A stretch of 64,000 bases of DNA from Pseudomonadota bacterium (GCA_021324155.1 JAJPJQ010000042.1:62001-126000), one strand, 5' to 3'. Shown: positions 19,203-28,843, counted from the stretch's first letter. Translations and numbers: made by a program. Notes: generated from the sequence alone by a model not told the origin.

Positions 19203-19700
19203 TTACGCATTGGCGGCTATCGCCTGAAGAAACATCGGGCTCAGACGGTCGTAATTATTAAGGAGATGCTCCGGAATTACCCGCGTCTCGGCGAGGACCG
19301 GCATGAAGTTCGTATCCCCATCCCAGCGGGGCACTATGTGCCAGTGAAGATGGTCCTCGACGCCGGCGCCGGCGGTGCGTCCGAGATTCATCCCGATGTT
19401 GAAACCCCCGGGAGTGAATGCGCGGGCGAGAATATCGAGCGAGAGTTTCAGCAGTTCACCGAGATCGCGGTATTCCACATCCGGGAGCGCGGCGAACATT
19501 TTTTCGTGCCGTTTGGGCGCGATCAAGAGATGGCCGTTGTTATAGGGGTACTTGTTGAGCATGACCATGGAGTGCACGCTCTGCGCCAAGACCAATTCCG
19601 CCCGCGGATCCTTTCCCTTCGGCTTCTCGCAGAAGATGCAGCCTGCCGGCTTTTCTTCCGCGATGTAGGCCATCCGCCACGGCGCCCAGAGCTGGTTCAT
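19203..19700 (-). CDS. HIT family nucleotide hydrolase/phosphorylase
   Basis: A 165-residue histidine-triad protein resembling the diadenosine tetraphosphate (Ap4A) phosphorylase-like HIT group. The triad is HLHWHIV (H117, H119, H121); an N-terminal zinc-like GCIFCEKP contributes the CxxC at 21-24. Family members hydrolyse or phosphorolyse nucleotidyl bonds. It overlaps ihfB in an ATGA (19697-19700) and closes the aromatic/ribosomal operon. Confidence 0.9.
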   Translation of the reverse strand: MNQLWAPWRMAYIAEEKPAGCIFCEKPKGKDPRAELVLAQSVHSMVMLNKYPYNNGHLLIAPKRHEKMFAALPDVEYRDLGELLKLSLDILARAFTPGGFNIGMNLGRTAGAGVEDHLHWHIVPRWDGDTNFMPVLAETRVIPEHLLNNYDRLSPMFLQAIAANA

Positions 19701-19999
19701 TCAGTGCCCTCGGGAACCGGTTTGCCATCGACCCGAAGGCGCAATTCTTTTCCGACTTTGAAAAAGGGCACCCGCTTCGCCGCGACGGAAACGATCTCGC
19801 CGCTTTTCGGATTGCGGCCCTCGCGCGCGCGGCGATGTTTGACGACGAAGCTGCCGAAGCCGCGAATCTCGATGCGCTCGCCCTGCCCCATCGCGTCGAC
19901 CATCGCGTCGAAGATGGCGTTGACGATCACCTCGGAATCGCGGTGCGATAGATGAGGAAATCGCTTATTGATCTCGTCGATCAGGTCCCGTTTCGTCAT
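19697..19999 (-). CDS. ihfB: Integration host factor subunit beta (HU/IHF family)
   Basis: A 100-residue DNA-bending protein. It begins MTKRDLIDEINKRFPHLS and contains the GFGSFVVKHRRAREGRNPKSGE arm in two parts, with the proline that inserts into DNA. The N-terminal sequence and the position after rpsA-sppA match IHF-beta of delta-proteobacteria rather than HU. It may help activation of sigma-54 promoters such as the candidate at 58962-58977. Coupled to the HIT gene downstream. Confidence 0.9.
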   Translation of the reverse strand: MTKRDLIDEINKRFPHLSHRDSEVIVNAIFDAMVDAMGQGERIEIRGFGSFVVKHRRAREGRNPKSGEIVSVAAKRVPFFKVGKELRLRVDGKPVPEGTE

Positions 20000-20062
20000 A
20001 TCAGCCCTCCGGCAGAACGGATGTTCCCGAACGGTTTGCGAGCAAGTGTGAACGAATCCGAT

Positions 20063-20959
20063 TCACGGCAGGAAAGAAGGGGACCACTCGTAACGAAGAC
20101 CGAGGCTTTCGTGCTTCGTCCAGCCCCGGAGCCACGTCGACGACACCATCTCCATCCAACCCTTCTGTTCCGCCCGGGAATAGACGACCTGCGGCTTGCC
20201 TTTCATGCCGACCCGCTTGGCCGCCAGTTCCACCGCGTCCTCCATATTACCTAAAACATCCACTAATCCCAAACCTTTAGCCTGCTCGCCGGAATAAACC
20301 CGGCCGTCGGCCAGGCTCTTCACCTTATCTTCGGTGAGGCGACGCCCTTTGGCGACGGCGCGGACAAACTGCGCATGGACATTGTCGACCAGCCCTTGCA
20401 GGATGGCCTTCCCTTCCGGCGTCAGCGGCTTCAGCGGCGAGCCGATATCCTTATTCGCGCCGCTTTTCACACTGTAGCCCTGAACACCGATCTTCTTCAG
20501 CAGATCCTCGATGTTCCCGAGCTGCATGATCACGCCGATGGAGCCCGTCAGCGTGCCGGGGTTTGCAACGATCTGATCGCACGCGCTGCCGATGTAATAG
20601 CCGCCTGATGCGGCCATGCCGCCGAAGGAGGCGATCACCGGCTTTTTCTTCTTGAGCTTCTCGATCTCCTCGTAAATCTCCTGCGTCGGCGCGACGGCGC
20701 CGCCGGGAGAGTCGATGCGCAGTATAATCGCCTTGATGCCGCTGCTGTCGCCGAACTGCTTCAGCGAATCGATGATGTCGCGCGAATCGTTGATGGTGCC
20801 CTCGACCTGAATCACGCCGATGCTGTCGCCGCCCAGCGCAGTGAGGACACCGGCCTCGCCGCCGGTGAGATACGCGTAGAAAAACACCGAAACGAAAAAG
20901 ATCAGGACGAGAACGAGAAGAATTCCCAATCCTCTGAGCAGCGAACGCAGGCGGGGCAT
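20063..20959 (-). CDS. sppA: Signal peptide peptidase SppA (short form)
   Basis: A 298-residue membrane-anchored serine protease that degrades cleaved signal peptides. One N-terminal membrane helix (residues 8-31) is followed by one protease domain, as in the short SppA of Bacillus and many other bacteria. The nucleophile serine is in GGMAASGGYYIGSA (S118), and the general-base lysine is probably K170 in SGANKDIGSP. IDSPGGAV and GSIGVI are further signatures. It lies 15 bases after rpsA in a conserved pairing. Confidence 0.93.
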   Translation of the reverse strand: MPRLRSLLRGLGILLVLVLIFFVSVFFYAYLTGGEAGVLTALGGDSIGVIQVEGTINDSRDIIDSLKQFGDSSGIKAIILRIDSPGGAVAPTQEIYEEIEKLKKKKPVIASFGGMAASGGYYIGSACDQIVANPGTLTGSIGVIMQLGNIEDLLKKIGVQGYSVKSGANKDIGSPLKPLTPEGKAILQGLVDNVHAQFVRAVAKGRRLTEDKVKSLADGRVYSGEQAKGLGLVDVLGNMEDAVELAAKRVGMKGKPQVVYSRAEQKGWMEMVSSTWLRGWTKHESLGLRYEWSPSFLP

Positions 20960-20974
20960 CGCGACCGCAATCCG

Positions 20975-22717
20975 CTATTGCGGATTCCCCCCTTTGCCCT
21001 TTTCCGCCGGCCGCGGCTCCTCATCGCGGTCGAGACGCAGCTCCTCGTTCAAGATCGCCTCGAACGAAAACCGGCCGCCTTCCTTTTCGCGTTTGAGATA
21101 ATTCTCCATCTCCTGGCGCTCCTCGGTCTTCTTCAGGGCGCGGATGCTCAGGCCGAGCTTGCGCTCGTGCGGATCGACGTTGATCACCTCGGCTTCGACG
21201 GTGTCGCCGGGCTTGAACAAGCTCGACGGCTTGTCGACACGCTCGGTGCTGAGCTGCGAGACGTGGATGAGGCCTTCGATGCCCTCCTCCAGCCGGACGA
21301 AGACGCCGAAATCCGGGACGCTTGCGACCTCGCCTTTCACCTTCGAGCCGATCGGATATTTCTGCGCGATCACATGCCAGGGATCAGTCGAGAGCTGCTT
21401 GATGCCCAGCGAGAAGCGCTCGTTCTGCACGTCCACGCCGAGCACCTTGGCTTCGACGATATCGCCCTTCTTGTACAGCTCGGATGGATGCTTGACCTTC
21501 TTGGTCCAGTGAAGGTCGGACACATGCACGAGCCCGTCGATGCCTTCCTCGACGCCGACGAAGATGCCGAAGTCCGTGACGCTGCGGACCGGTCCTTTGA
21601 CGACGGTGCCGACGGGATATTTCTCCTTCGCCTGCTCCCACGGATTCGGCATGACCTGTTTGAGGCCCAAGGAGATGCGGCGGTGGTTAGGATCGACGTT
21701 CAGCACGATCACTTCCACCGTCTCCCCTACTTGCACGACTTTCGAGGGATGCGCGATCTTCTTGGTCCAGGACATCTCGGAGATGTGGATCAATCCCTCG
21801 ACGCCTCTCTCGAGTTCCACGAACGCGCCGTAATCGACGAGGCTCACGACCTTGCCTTGCAGGCGCGTCCCGATCGGATACTTGTCCGCGACCGTGTTCC
21901 ATGGATCGGGCATGATCTGCTTCATGCCGAGCGAAATACGCTCGCGCTCGGCGTCGAACTTGAGCACGACGACTTTGATGCGCTCGCCGACTTTGACCAT
22001 CTCCGACGGATGGCCGATGCGGCCCCAAGACATATCGCTGATATGCAGGATGCCGTCGATGCCGCCGAGGTCGACGAAGGCGCCGTAGCTCGTGATGTTC
22101 TTGACGGTGCCTTCGAGAATAACGCCTTCTTCGAGAACCTTGAGGATTTCCTTTTTCAGGCTGTCGCGCTCTTTCTCGAGCAGCGCGCGTCGCGATACGA
22201 CGACGTTGCCGCGGGCGCGGTTGAACTTCAGGATCGCGAACTTGTCGCGCTGGCCGAGAAACCGATCGAGGTTCCGCGTCGGGCGGATGTCCACGTGCGA
22301 GCCGGGGAGAAACGCCGCGACGCCGAGATCAACCTTGAACCCACCGCGGACCTTGGCGACGATGACGCCTTCGACTCCGCTTCCGTCCTGCGCCGCTTTC
22401 TCGATATCTTCCCACACTTTCATGTTCTCGGCGCGCTGGCGCGAGAGCACGATGCCGCCGCCTTCGCCCTCGGACGAGTCGAAGTAGACATCGATCTCGT
22501 CGCCGACCTTGACCTGCGGCTTTCCGTCACGATCGAGAAATTCGTGCAGTGGGATCTGCCCCTCGGACTTGTAGCCGACGTCGACCATCACGTGCGAGGA
22601 GGTTATGCCGACGACTCTACCCTTCACGACTCCGCCCGGCTTTACGGTGCGGAGGCTTTCCTCGAAGAGTGTCTGAAAATCGTCGGTTGTTGGGTTGTTG
22701 GGTTGATTATCCGCCAT
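20975..22717 (-). CDS. rpsA: 30S ribosomal protein S1
   Basis: A 580-residue translation-initiation protein with six tandem S1 (OB-fold) domains, beginning near residues 30, 115, 200, 285, 372 and 459. Each carries the typical GAFVDLGGIDGILHISDMSW-type block (last copies: GVFVRLEEGIEGLIHVSQ). The first two repeats are more divergent, as in E. coli S1, which bind the ribosome. The C-terminal tail is charged. Flanked by cmk upstream and sppA downstream, a conserved order. The opposite strand happens to be open for the same length but is not a gene. Confidence 0.97.
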   Translation of the reverse strand: MADNQPNNPTTDDFQTLFEESLRTVKPGGVVKGRVVGITSSHVMVDVGYKSEGQIPLHEFLDRDGKPQVKVGDEIDVYFDSSEGEGGGIVLSRQRAENMKVWEDIEKAAQDGSGVEGVIVAKVRGGFKVDLGVAAFLPGSHVDIRPTRNLDRFLGQRDKFAILKFNRARGNVVVSRRALLEKERDSLKKEILKVLEEGVILEGTVKNITSYGAFVDLGGIDGILHISDMSWGRIGHPSEMVKVGERIKVVVLKFDAERERISLGMKQIMPDPWNTVADKYPIGTRLQGKVVSLVDYGAFVELERGVEGLIHISEMSWTKKIAHPSKVVQVGETVEVIVLNVDPNHRRISLGLKQVMPNPWEQAKEKYPVGTVVKGPVRSVTDFGIFVGVEEGIDGLVHVSDLHWTKKVKHPSELYKKGDIVEAKVLGVDVQNERFSLGIKQLSTDPWHVIAQKYPIGSKVKGEVASVPDFGVFVRLEEGIEGLIHVSQLSTERVDKPSSLFKPGDTVEAEVINVDPHERKLGLSIRALKKTEERQEMENYLKREKEGGRFSFEAILNEELRLDRDEEPRPAEKGKGGNPQ

Positions 22718-22734
22718 TAGCTTGTTTTCCTTCC

Positions 22735-23421
22735 TTATGTGGTCTTCTTTTTAATCTCTTTCATTATTTGCTCCACGATTTCATCGACGGACATTCCGGT
22801 CGAGTCGATTCCAATCACGTCTTCGGCCTGACGAAGCGGCGCGTGCTCGCGCTCGCGGTCGCGCCGGTCGCGCTGCTCCATCTCCGCGACTGTCTCTTCC
22901 AGAGTGACCTCTTTGCCATTGCCTTTGAGCTCGGCGAAGCGCCTCCGCGCGCGCTCGTCGGGACCTGCCGTCAAAAAGACTTTTACCTCGGCTTTCGGAA
23001 ACACCACCGTTCCGATATCGCGGCCCTCGGCGACGATGCCGCCGCGCGCGCCCATCGCGCGTTGCAGCTCGACCATCCTCTCACGCACCGCTTTCAGCGC
23101 CGAAACTTTCGACGCCGCCTGGCTCAGCTCGGGCGTCCGGATCTCGCCCGCCACATCGCGGCCGTCGAGAATGACCTTCGGCCCGCGCGCATCCTCATAA
23201 AGCTCGATGTTCGTCGCGGCGAGCGCCGAGCGCAGCGCGTCTTCGTTTTCGAGATCGATTCCGTCGCGCGCCGCCTTGAGCGCAAAGGCCCGGTACATGG
23301 CGCCGGTATCCATATACGTATAACCTAGCTTTTTTGCCAACCGCTTTGCTACCGTGCTTTTCCCCGCCCCCGCCGGCCCGTCGATCGCGACGATGATCGA
23401 TTTCACTTTACGTGCCGGCAA
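22735..23421 (-). CDS. cmk: Cytidylate kinase
   Basis: A 228-residue kinase that phosphorylates CMP/dCMP. The P-loop is AIDGPAGAGKSTVAKRLA near residue 13; the TGAMYRA block and the RDIGTVVFPKA block are typical, and DRRDRER is the lid. Start choice is uncertain: the open frame begins with a TTG at 23421 that overlaps aroA by 14 bases, while a GTG at 23406, one base past the aroA stop, gives an N-terminus (KSIIVAIDG) closer to the usual family start. The last residues are lysine-rich. It sits between aroA and rpsA as in many bacteria. Confidence 0.93.
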   Translation of the reverse strand: MPARKVKSIIVAIDGPAGAGKSTVAKRLAKKLGYTYMDTGAMYRAFALKAARDGIDLENEDALRSALAATNIELYEDARGPKVILDGRDVAGEIRTPELSQAASKVSALKAVRERMVELQRAMGARGGIVAEGRDIGTVVFPKAEVKVFLTAGPDERARRRFAELKGNGKEVTLEETVAEMEQRDRRDREREHAPLRQAEDVIGIDSTGMSVDEIVEQIMKEIKKKTT

Positions 23422-24700
23422 TCCTTTCCAGCATCCGGAAAAACCCCGGAAACGAGATGTCAGCGCAGGCGGTGTCGTCGATCTCCACGCCGCCGTCGGC
23501 GGAAAGTCCGGCGACGGCGAGCGACATCGCCACGCGATGATCGCCGGCGCTCTGAACGGATGCGCCCTTCAATCTCCCACGCCCTTCGATGATCATGCCG
23601 TCGTCGCGCTCCTCGACGTCGACGCCGAGCCGCCTGAGCTGCTCGGTCATGACGGTGATTCGGTCGGACTCCTTATACCTCAACTCCTTGGCGCCGCAAA
23701 TAGCCGTTATACCCTGGGCCAGGCCGGCGGCGACGGCGAGAATCGGGTACTCGTCGATTGTGCGCGCGACCATTTCCGGACCGATATCGACACCCTTCAA
23801 TCTCGCGCCGCGCACTCTGATATCCGCCACCGGCTCGCCGGCGGCTGTTTTTTGATCGAGCATTTCGATCGAAGCTCCCATGCGGCGCAAAACATCGATC
23901 ACACCGGCGCGCGTCGGATTGCACCCGACGCCGCGGATAACGACATCGGAGCCGGGAATCATCGCCGCGGCGGCCATGAAGAACGCCGCCGAAGAAAGGT
24001 CGCCCGGGACGCTGATATCGAACGCTGCGAGCTTGGGCCCTCCTTGGACGGATACGATATTGCCGCGGGCTTCGAGCTTGGCACCGAGCGCCCGCGCCAT
24101 GATCTCGGTGTGGTCGCGCGACTGCTGCGGCTCCTCGACGGTCGTCACGCCGTCGGCCTGGAGCCCGGCGAGGAGTATCGCCGACTTCACCTGCGCGCTG
24201 GCGACCGGCGTCGCGTAACGGATGCCTTTGAGCGCTCCGCCGTGAATGTTGAGCGGCGCGCGGCCGTCGTTACTTTCGAAGCGAGCGCCCATCTTCTCCA
24301 GCGGCTCGGCGATGCGCTTCATCGGCCGGCGCCGGAGCGACGCATCGCCGTCGAGCATCGAAACGAACGGGCGGCCGGCGACAATGCCGGAAAGAAGCCG
24401 CATGGTCGTGCCGGAGTTGCCGCAGTCGATCACCTTCATCGGCGCGGCGAGTCCTTCGAATCCTTTGCCTTCGATCGTAAGCAGCCGGTCATCGCCGGAG
24501 ATTTTTACTCCGAGCGTTTTGAAGGCTTCGATCGTGCTGTGGTTGTCCTCGCCGCCGGAAAGATTGGCGATGCGGCTGGTGCCGTTCGCGATCGCGGCGA
24601 AGATGACCGCGCGATGGCCGATCGATTTGTCGCCCGGAACGGACAGCTCGCCATGGAGCGGCCGTGTGACCGGCTCGATCCTCCGCGCGCGCTGTGTCAC
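23408..24700 (-). CDS. aroA: 3-phosphoshikimate 1-carboxyvinyltransferase (EPSP synthase)
   Basis: A 430-residue enzyme of the shikimate pathway joining shikimate-3-phosphate and PEP. The PEP/S3P-binding block LSVPGDKSIGHRAVI is at residues 20-34 and NSGTTMRLLSG near 95. It continues with the two-domain inside-out barrel and KESDRI near residue 340. The residue pattern after NSGT (MRL) is of the class seen in several glyphosate-tolerant (class II-like) enzymes; that needs alignment. Translation starts at a GTG, 5 bases past the tyrA stop. Confidence 0.95.
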   Translation of the reverse strand: MTQRARRIEPVTRPLHGELSVPGDKSIGHRAVIFAAIANGTSRIANLSGGEDNHSTIEAFKTLGVKISGDDRLLTIEGKGFEGLAAPMKVIDCGNSGTTMRLLSGIVAGRPFVSMLDGDASLRRRPMKRIAEPLEKMGARFESNDGRAPLNIHGGALKGIRYATPVASAQVKSAILLAGLQADGVTTVEEPQQSRDHTEIMARALGAKLEARGNIVSVQGGPKLAAFDISVPGDLSSAAFFMAAAAMIPGSDVVIRGVGCNPTRAGVIDVLRRMGASIEMLDQKTAAGEPVADIRVRGARLKGVDIGPEMVARTIDEYPILAVAAGLAQGITAICGAKELRYKESDRITVMTEQLRRLGVDVEERDDGMIIEGRGRLKGASVQSAGDHRVAMSLAVAGLSADGGVEIDDTACADISFPGFFRMLERIAGT

Positions 24701-24705
24701 CGCGC

Positions 24706-25569
24706 TTAAGATAGCCGCCTCCTCGCCTCGTTCGCGAGCGCGAATTCGCGCTCGAGCTCGGGCCCTTTGCCTTCATCAACGAAGCGCTTCAGCTTTTCGA
24801 GCTCTTTGATGTAATCGGCCAATCCGCCGCTCACCGCTTCGCGGTTGAGCAGGCAGATATCGCGCCAGAGCTCCGGCCGGCTCGACGCGATGCGGGTGAA
24901 ATCCTTGAAGCCGCCGCCGCAGTATTCGATCACTTCGGTTGAATTGACGCGCGCGCGGTTCATCATATTGACCAAGCCGTACACCAGCACATGGGGCAAA
25001 TGGCTAACGAGGCCGAGAATCTTGTCGTGCGTCTCGGCGTCCAGCTCCTCGACTTTGGCGCCGACTTTTTGCCACAGCCTCGAGACCTTTGCCAGCGCCT
25101 TCGCGTCGGTCTTTTTCGTCGGCGTCAAAATGCAGCGCGAACCGATAAATAAATTCGCGCGCGCGGGCTCGGCGCCCCACTGCTCGCCGCCGGCGATCGG
25201 GTGTGCGCCGACGAACGGCATGGTTGCCGGCAAAATCTTTTCCATGTCTCGGACGATCTCGGCTTTGACGCTGCCCACGTCACTTACGAGGCAGCCGGGC
25301 TGCATGTGCGGCAGAAACTCTTTCGTCAGCGGCGCGATCGCAGCGACCGGCGTGCCCAGCACTAAAAAATCGGTGTCCTTGGGAAGCTCTTCGGGTTTAT
25401 GGAAGTAGCTATCGATGATTCCTTTGTCGACTGCGAAGCGCAGGTTCTTTTCGCTCCGGCCGTAGCCGACGAATTCTTTCACCAGCCCATGCTCGCGCGC
25501 GGCGAGCGCGAGCGACGCGCCGATGAGACCGACGCCGGCGACAACCATCTTCTGGAACAGCGCCGCCAT
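24706..25569 (-). CDS. tyrA: Prephenate (arogenate) dehydrogenase
   Basis: A 287-residue NAD(P)-dependent dehydrogenase making 4-hydroxyphenylpyruvate (or tyrosine from arogenate). The Rossmann motif VAGVGLIGASLALAA is at residues 11-25. DVGSVKAEI and AHPIAGGEQWGAE hold the catalytic His. LVSHLPHVLVYGLVN starts the helical dimer domain. There is no ACT domain, so feedback control, if any, is elsewhere. Its ATG overlaps the aroF stop by one base (TAATG). Prephenate versus arogenate preference cannot be read here. Confidence 0.92.
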   Translation of the reverse strand: MAALFQKMVVAGVGLIGASLALAAREHGLVKEFVGYGRSEKNLRFAVDKGIIDSYFHKPEELPKDTDFLVLGTPVAAIAPLTKEFLPHMQPGCLVSDVGSVKAEIVRDMEKILPATMPFVGAHPIAGGEQWGAEPARANLFIGSRCILTPTKKTDAKALAKVSRLWQKVGAKVEELDAETHDKILGLVSHLPHVLVYGLVNMMNRARVNSTEVIEYCGGGFKDFTRIASSRPELWRDICLLNREAVSGGLADYIKELEKLKRFVDEGKGPELEREFALANEARRRLS

Positions 25570-26582
25570 TAAATTTCTCTCCCGACCGCGGCGGCGACTC
25601 TTTTCAAATCTTCCATCATGGCGGCGAACTTTTTCGGCTTGAGCGACTGCGGGCCGTCGCTGAGCGCGACTTCCGGATTGGAATGGACCTCGATCAATAA
25701 TCCATCCGCGCCGGCGGCGACGGCGGCCAGCGCCATCGGCGCGACGAGGTCCCAGCGGCCGGTTCCGTGGCTCGGGTCGATGAAGACCGGCAGGTGCGAG
25801 AGCTGCTTCAGCACCGGCACGGCGCTCAGGTCGAGCGTATTGCGCGTCTCGGTTTCGTAGGTGCGGATTCCGCGCTCGCAGAGAATGATCTTGCGATTGC
25901 CTTCGGCCGCGATGTACTCGGCGGACAGCAGAAATTCCTGGATCGTCGCGCTCAACCCGCGCTTGAGCATGACGGGTTTGCCCAGCTTGCCGACCTCGGT
26001 CAGGAGCTTAAAATTCTGCATGTTGCGCGCGCCGACCTGGAGCACGTCGCTGTAGCGCGCGACGAGGTCGAGGTCGCGCGGGTCGAGCACCTCGGTGATG
26101 ATGGGCATGCCGGTCACCTTGCGCGCATGCGCGAGGTAGTCGAGGCCTTCTTCGCCGAGCCCCTGGAAGCTATACGGCGACGTGCGCGGCTTGAAAGCCC
26201 CGCCGCGGAGAAACGTCGCACCGGCCTGCTTGGCCGGCAGCGCCGATTCGAGCACCTGGTCGCGCGATTCGACCGAGCACGGCCCGGCCATGACGTGGAT
26301 TTTTTTGCCGCCGATCTCGAGACCGCCGATTTCGATGATCGTATTGTGCTGCTGGAACTCGCGGCTCACAAGCTTGTAGGGCTTGAGGATCGGCAGGACT
26401 TTCTCTACGCCGGGAAACGATTCGAGGCTCTGGTCCGCCAGCAGCCGCTCGTCGCCGATGGCGCCGACGATCGTGCGCTCCTTGCCTTCGGAGATGTGCG
26501 CGCGCAGGCCGAAGCTCTCGATGCGCTCGATAACTTTCTTGATCTCTTCCGGCTTGAGGTAAGGCTTTAAAACGACGATCAT
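25569..26582 (-). CDS. aroF: 3-deoxy-7-phosphoheptulonate (DAHP) synthase, type I-beta
   Basis: A 337-residue enzyme for the first shikimate-pathway step (PEP + erythrose-4-phosphate). The N-terminal ~70 residues ([20 protein letters not shown]) form the ferredoxin-like regulatory domain found in Thermotoga-type DAHP synthases. The barrel begins near 95 with [62 protein letters not shown] and [12 protein letters not shown] are all present. It shares one base with tyrA and follows hisC by 9 bases. Confidence 0.95.
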   Translation of the reverse strand: MIVVLKPYLKPEEIKKVIERIESFGLRAHISEGKERTIVGAIGDERLLADQSLESFPGVEKVLPILKPYKLVSREFQQHNTIIEIGGLEIGGKKIHVMAGPCSVESRDQVLESALPAKQAGATFLRGGAFKPRTSPYSFQGLGEEGLDYLAHARKVTGMPIITEVLDPRDLDLVARYSDVLQVGARNMQNFKLLTEVGKLGKPVMLKRGLSATIQEFLLSAEYIAAEGNRKIILCERGIRTYETETRNTLDLSAVPVLKQLSHLPVFIDPSHGTGRWDLVAPMALAAVAAGADGLLIEVHSNPEVALSDGPQSLKPKKFAAMMEDLKRVAAAVGREI

Positions 26583-26591
26583 CGAAGAACC

Positions 26592-27692
26592 TTACGCGCG
26601 ACCCGCGATTATACCTTTCAACTCATTTATAAATCTAGCATTTTCCGTGGCCGTGCCGATGGTCACGCGGATATACTCCGGCAGCTCGTAGCCGCCCATC
26701 GGGCGTACGATGACGCCGCGCCGAAGGAGCTGCTGAAATATCGCGGCGCCGTCGCCGACGCGGAGCAGGATGAAATTCGCCTGGCTCGGCACGTGTTCGA
26801 GGCCGAGCTTCTCGACCTCGCGCGTCAAATATTCCATGCCGGCGCGATTTGTCTCGACCGTGCGCTGCACATGCTCGGTATCATCGAGCGCGGCGATGGC
26901 GCCCCACTGCGCGATCGCGTTCACATTGAAGGGCTGGCGCACGCGGTGCATGAAGCCGATCACCTCTTTCGGACCGACGGCGTAACCGAGCCTTAAACCG
27001 GCGAGGCCGTAGAGCTTGGAGAAGGTCCTGAACGTAACGATCATCCTGTCGTCGGCCTGGTACTCGATGGAGTTGGGGTATTCGGGATCTGTCACGTATT
27101 CGAAGTAGGCCTCGTCGACGACGATCAGCGTCTCCGGGGCGACGCGGCCGAGGAATTTTTCCCATTCCTTCTTTTTGAACGACGTGCCCGTCGGATTGTT
27201 CGGATTCGCGAGAAAAACGATGCGCGTTTTCGGCGTCGTCGCCTCGCCCATCGCCTCCAGGTCGTGCGTCAGATTCTTCATCGGCACGATGTTGGACACA
27301 CCGCCCGCCGACTTGACGACCAGGTTGTAGATCGCGAAGGCGTGGCGCGCCATGACCGCCTCGTCGCCGGGCCGCATGAAAGTGCGCACCGCGAACTCGA
27401 TCAATTCGTTCGAGCCGTTGCCGAAGATCAGGCGGTCTTCGGCGACGCCCAGCTTCGCCGCGACGGCGCGCCGGAGCTGATAGCAGTCGCCATCGGGATA
27501 GAAGTGAAGGCCGGCGAGTCTCTCGGCGATCGCCTTCACCGCCTTCGGCGAGGGCCCCAGCGGGTTCTCATTCGAGGCGATCTTGATGGCATCTTCGATC
27601 CCGTACTCGCGCTCGACCTCCTCGATCGGCTTTCCCGGCTCGTAAGGAATAAGCGAGCGAACGTATTCCGGCACGCGGTCGAGAATGCTCAT
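26592..27692 (-). CDS. hisC: Histidinol-phosphate / aromatic aminotransferase
   Basis: A 366-residue fold-type I PLP enzyme, started at the ATG that overlaps the pheA stop (ATGA, 27689-27692). The open frame runs much further upstream, but that part is only an antisense-like shadow of pheA. Motifs: SNENPLGPSP near 40, NPNNPTGT near 163, VVDEAYFEY, and the PLP-lysine block TFSKLYGLAGLRLGYA with K226. Placed inside the Phe/Tyr operon, it may be the aromatic aminotransferase acting on phenylpyruvate and hydroxyphenylpyruvate as well as, or instead of, the histidine-pathway enzyme. Sequence cannot separate these. Confidence 0.9.
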   Translation of the reverse strand: MSILDRVPEYVRSLIPYEPGKPIEEVEREYGIEDAIKIASNENPLGPSPKAVKAIAERLAGLHFYPDGDCYQLRRAVAAKLGVAEDRLIFGNGSNELIEFAVRTFMRPGDEAVMARHAFAIYNLVVKSAGGVSNIVPMKNLTHDLEAMGEATTPKTRIVFLANPNNPTGTSFKKKEWEKFLGRVAPETLIVVDEAYFEYVTDPEYPNSIEYQADDRMIVTFRTFSKLYGLAGLRLGYAVGPKEVIGFMHRVRQPFNVNAIAQWGAIAALDDTEHVQRTVETNRAGMEYLTREVEKLGLEHVPSQANFILLRVGDGAAIFQQLLRRGVIVRPMGGYELPEYIRVTIGTATENARFINELKGIIAGRA

Positions 27693-28765
27693 ACGGCCGC
27701 CGGATAAGAGCCCAAAATTTTGATGAAGAGACAAATCTTTTCCAACTTCTTGATCGCCTTCTGAATCCTCGGCTCCTCGATATGGCCTTCGAGGTCGAGG
27801 AAAAAGAGATACTCCCACGGCTTTTGCTTCAGCGGGCGCGACTCGATCTTGGTCAGGTTGATGCGGTTCTTCGCGAACGGGTCGAGCATGCGGTGCAGCA
27901 CGCCGACCTCGTCCTTGACCGAGAAGACGATCGAGGTCTTGTCGTCGCCGCTCGGCTTCGGCGAGTGCGCGCCGATCACGAGAAAGCGCGTGATGTTGTT
28001 CGCCTGGTCCTCGATGTTGCGCGCGACGACCTCTAAGCCGTACAGCTCTTTCGCTAGCGCGCTCGCGATCGCCGCCAAGCCGCCGTCCTTGGAAGCCATA
28101 TGCGCGGCCTGCGCCGTGCTCGGCGCCTCGGTGACGCGCGCGTTTGGATAATTCGTCGTGATCCAGCGTCGGCACTGCGCGAGCGCCTGCGGATGCGAGA
28201 CGATCTCGCGCACGTCCTCGGTGTTGCCCGAGCGCGAGAGCAGGCAATGGTGCACGTCGAGAACGACTTCGGCGCAGATCTTGACGTCGGCCTCGACCAG
28301 CATGTCGAGGGTATGCGTCACGATCCCCTCGGTCGAGTTCTCGATCGGCACAACGCCGTAGTCGACGCGGTCGAGCTTCACTTCCTGGAACACATCCGGG
28401 ATGCTCGCCATCGGGACGTACGTCGTCGACGAGCCGAAGCGATCGCGCGCCGCCATGTGCGTATAGGTCGCCTCGGGGCCGAAATAAGCGACGGTAAGCG
28501 GCGCTTCGAGCGAGCGCGAGGCAGAGAGGATCTCGCGGTAGATGGAGTGAACCGATTTTTCCGGCAGCGGCCCACTATTCAGGGTGGAGATGCGCTTGAA
28601 AATCTCCTTCTCGCGGCCGGGGACGAAAATTTCCTGTCCGTCTAAACTCTTGGCGTAACCGATTTGCTTGGCGAGAGATGCCCGCTCGTTCAGCAGCTCA
28701 ACTAGCTTTGCATCGACGTGATCGATCTTTTTCCTGAGCGCATCCAGCGACTCTTTACGGCTCAA
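27689..28765 (-). CDS. pheA: Bifunctional chorismate mutase / prephenate dehydratase
   Basis: A 358-residue P-protein. Residues 1-88 form an AroQ-type chorismate mutase (LDALRKKIDHVDAKLVELL, RASLAKQIGYAK). Residues 92-270 form prephenate dehydratase (AYFGPEATYTHMAA, YGVVPIENSTEGIV, NITRFLVIG). The C-terminal ACT domain holds the Phe-binding motif IESRPLK, so feedback inhibition is expected. The start codon is TTG with GAGG a few bases upstream; I see no better start. First gene of the long minus-strand aromatic operon. Confidence 0.95.
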   Translation of the reverse strand: MSRKESLDALRKKIDHVDAKLVELLNERASLAKQIGYAKSLDGQEIFVPGREKEIFKRISTLNSGPLPEKSVHSIYREILSASRSLEAPLTVAYFGPEATYTHMAARDRFGSSTTYVPMASIPDVFQEVKLDRVDYGVVPIENSTEGIVTHTLDMLVEADVKICAEVVLDVHHCLLSRSGNTEDVREIVSHPQALAQCRRWITTNYPNARVTEAPSTAQAAHMASKDGGLAAIASALAKELYGLEVVARNIEDQANNITRFLVIGAHSPKPSGDDKTSIVFSVKDEVGVLHRMLDPFAKNRINLTKIESRPLKQKPWEYLFFLDLEGHIEEPRIQKAIKKLEKICLFIKILGSYPAAV

Positions 28766-28843
28766 TAGAGAACCTCATCCGGAACCTTTATGCGAAGTGA
28801 TCTAAACTAGCCTAAATAAAAAGAAATTGCAAATATTTCCACC

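Noticed and set aside
20978-22720. A 580-codon open frame on the plus strand exactly opposite rpsA
   Set aside because: It mirrors the S1 gene because GC-rich codon use keeps the opposite strand open. The translation has no recognisable domain, and rpsA is certain.
27693-28247. Upstream extension of the hisC frame
   Set aside because: It lies wholly within pheA, has no aminotransferase features, and a coupled ATG start exists at 27692.
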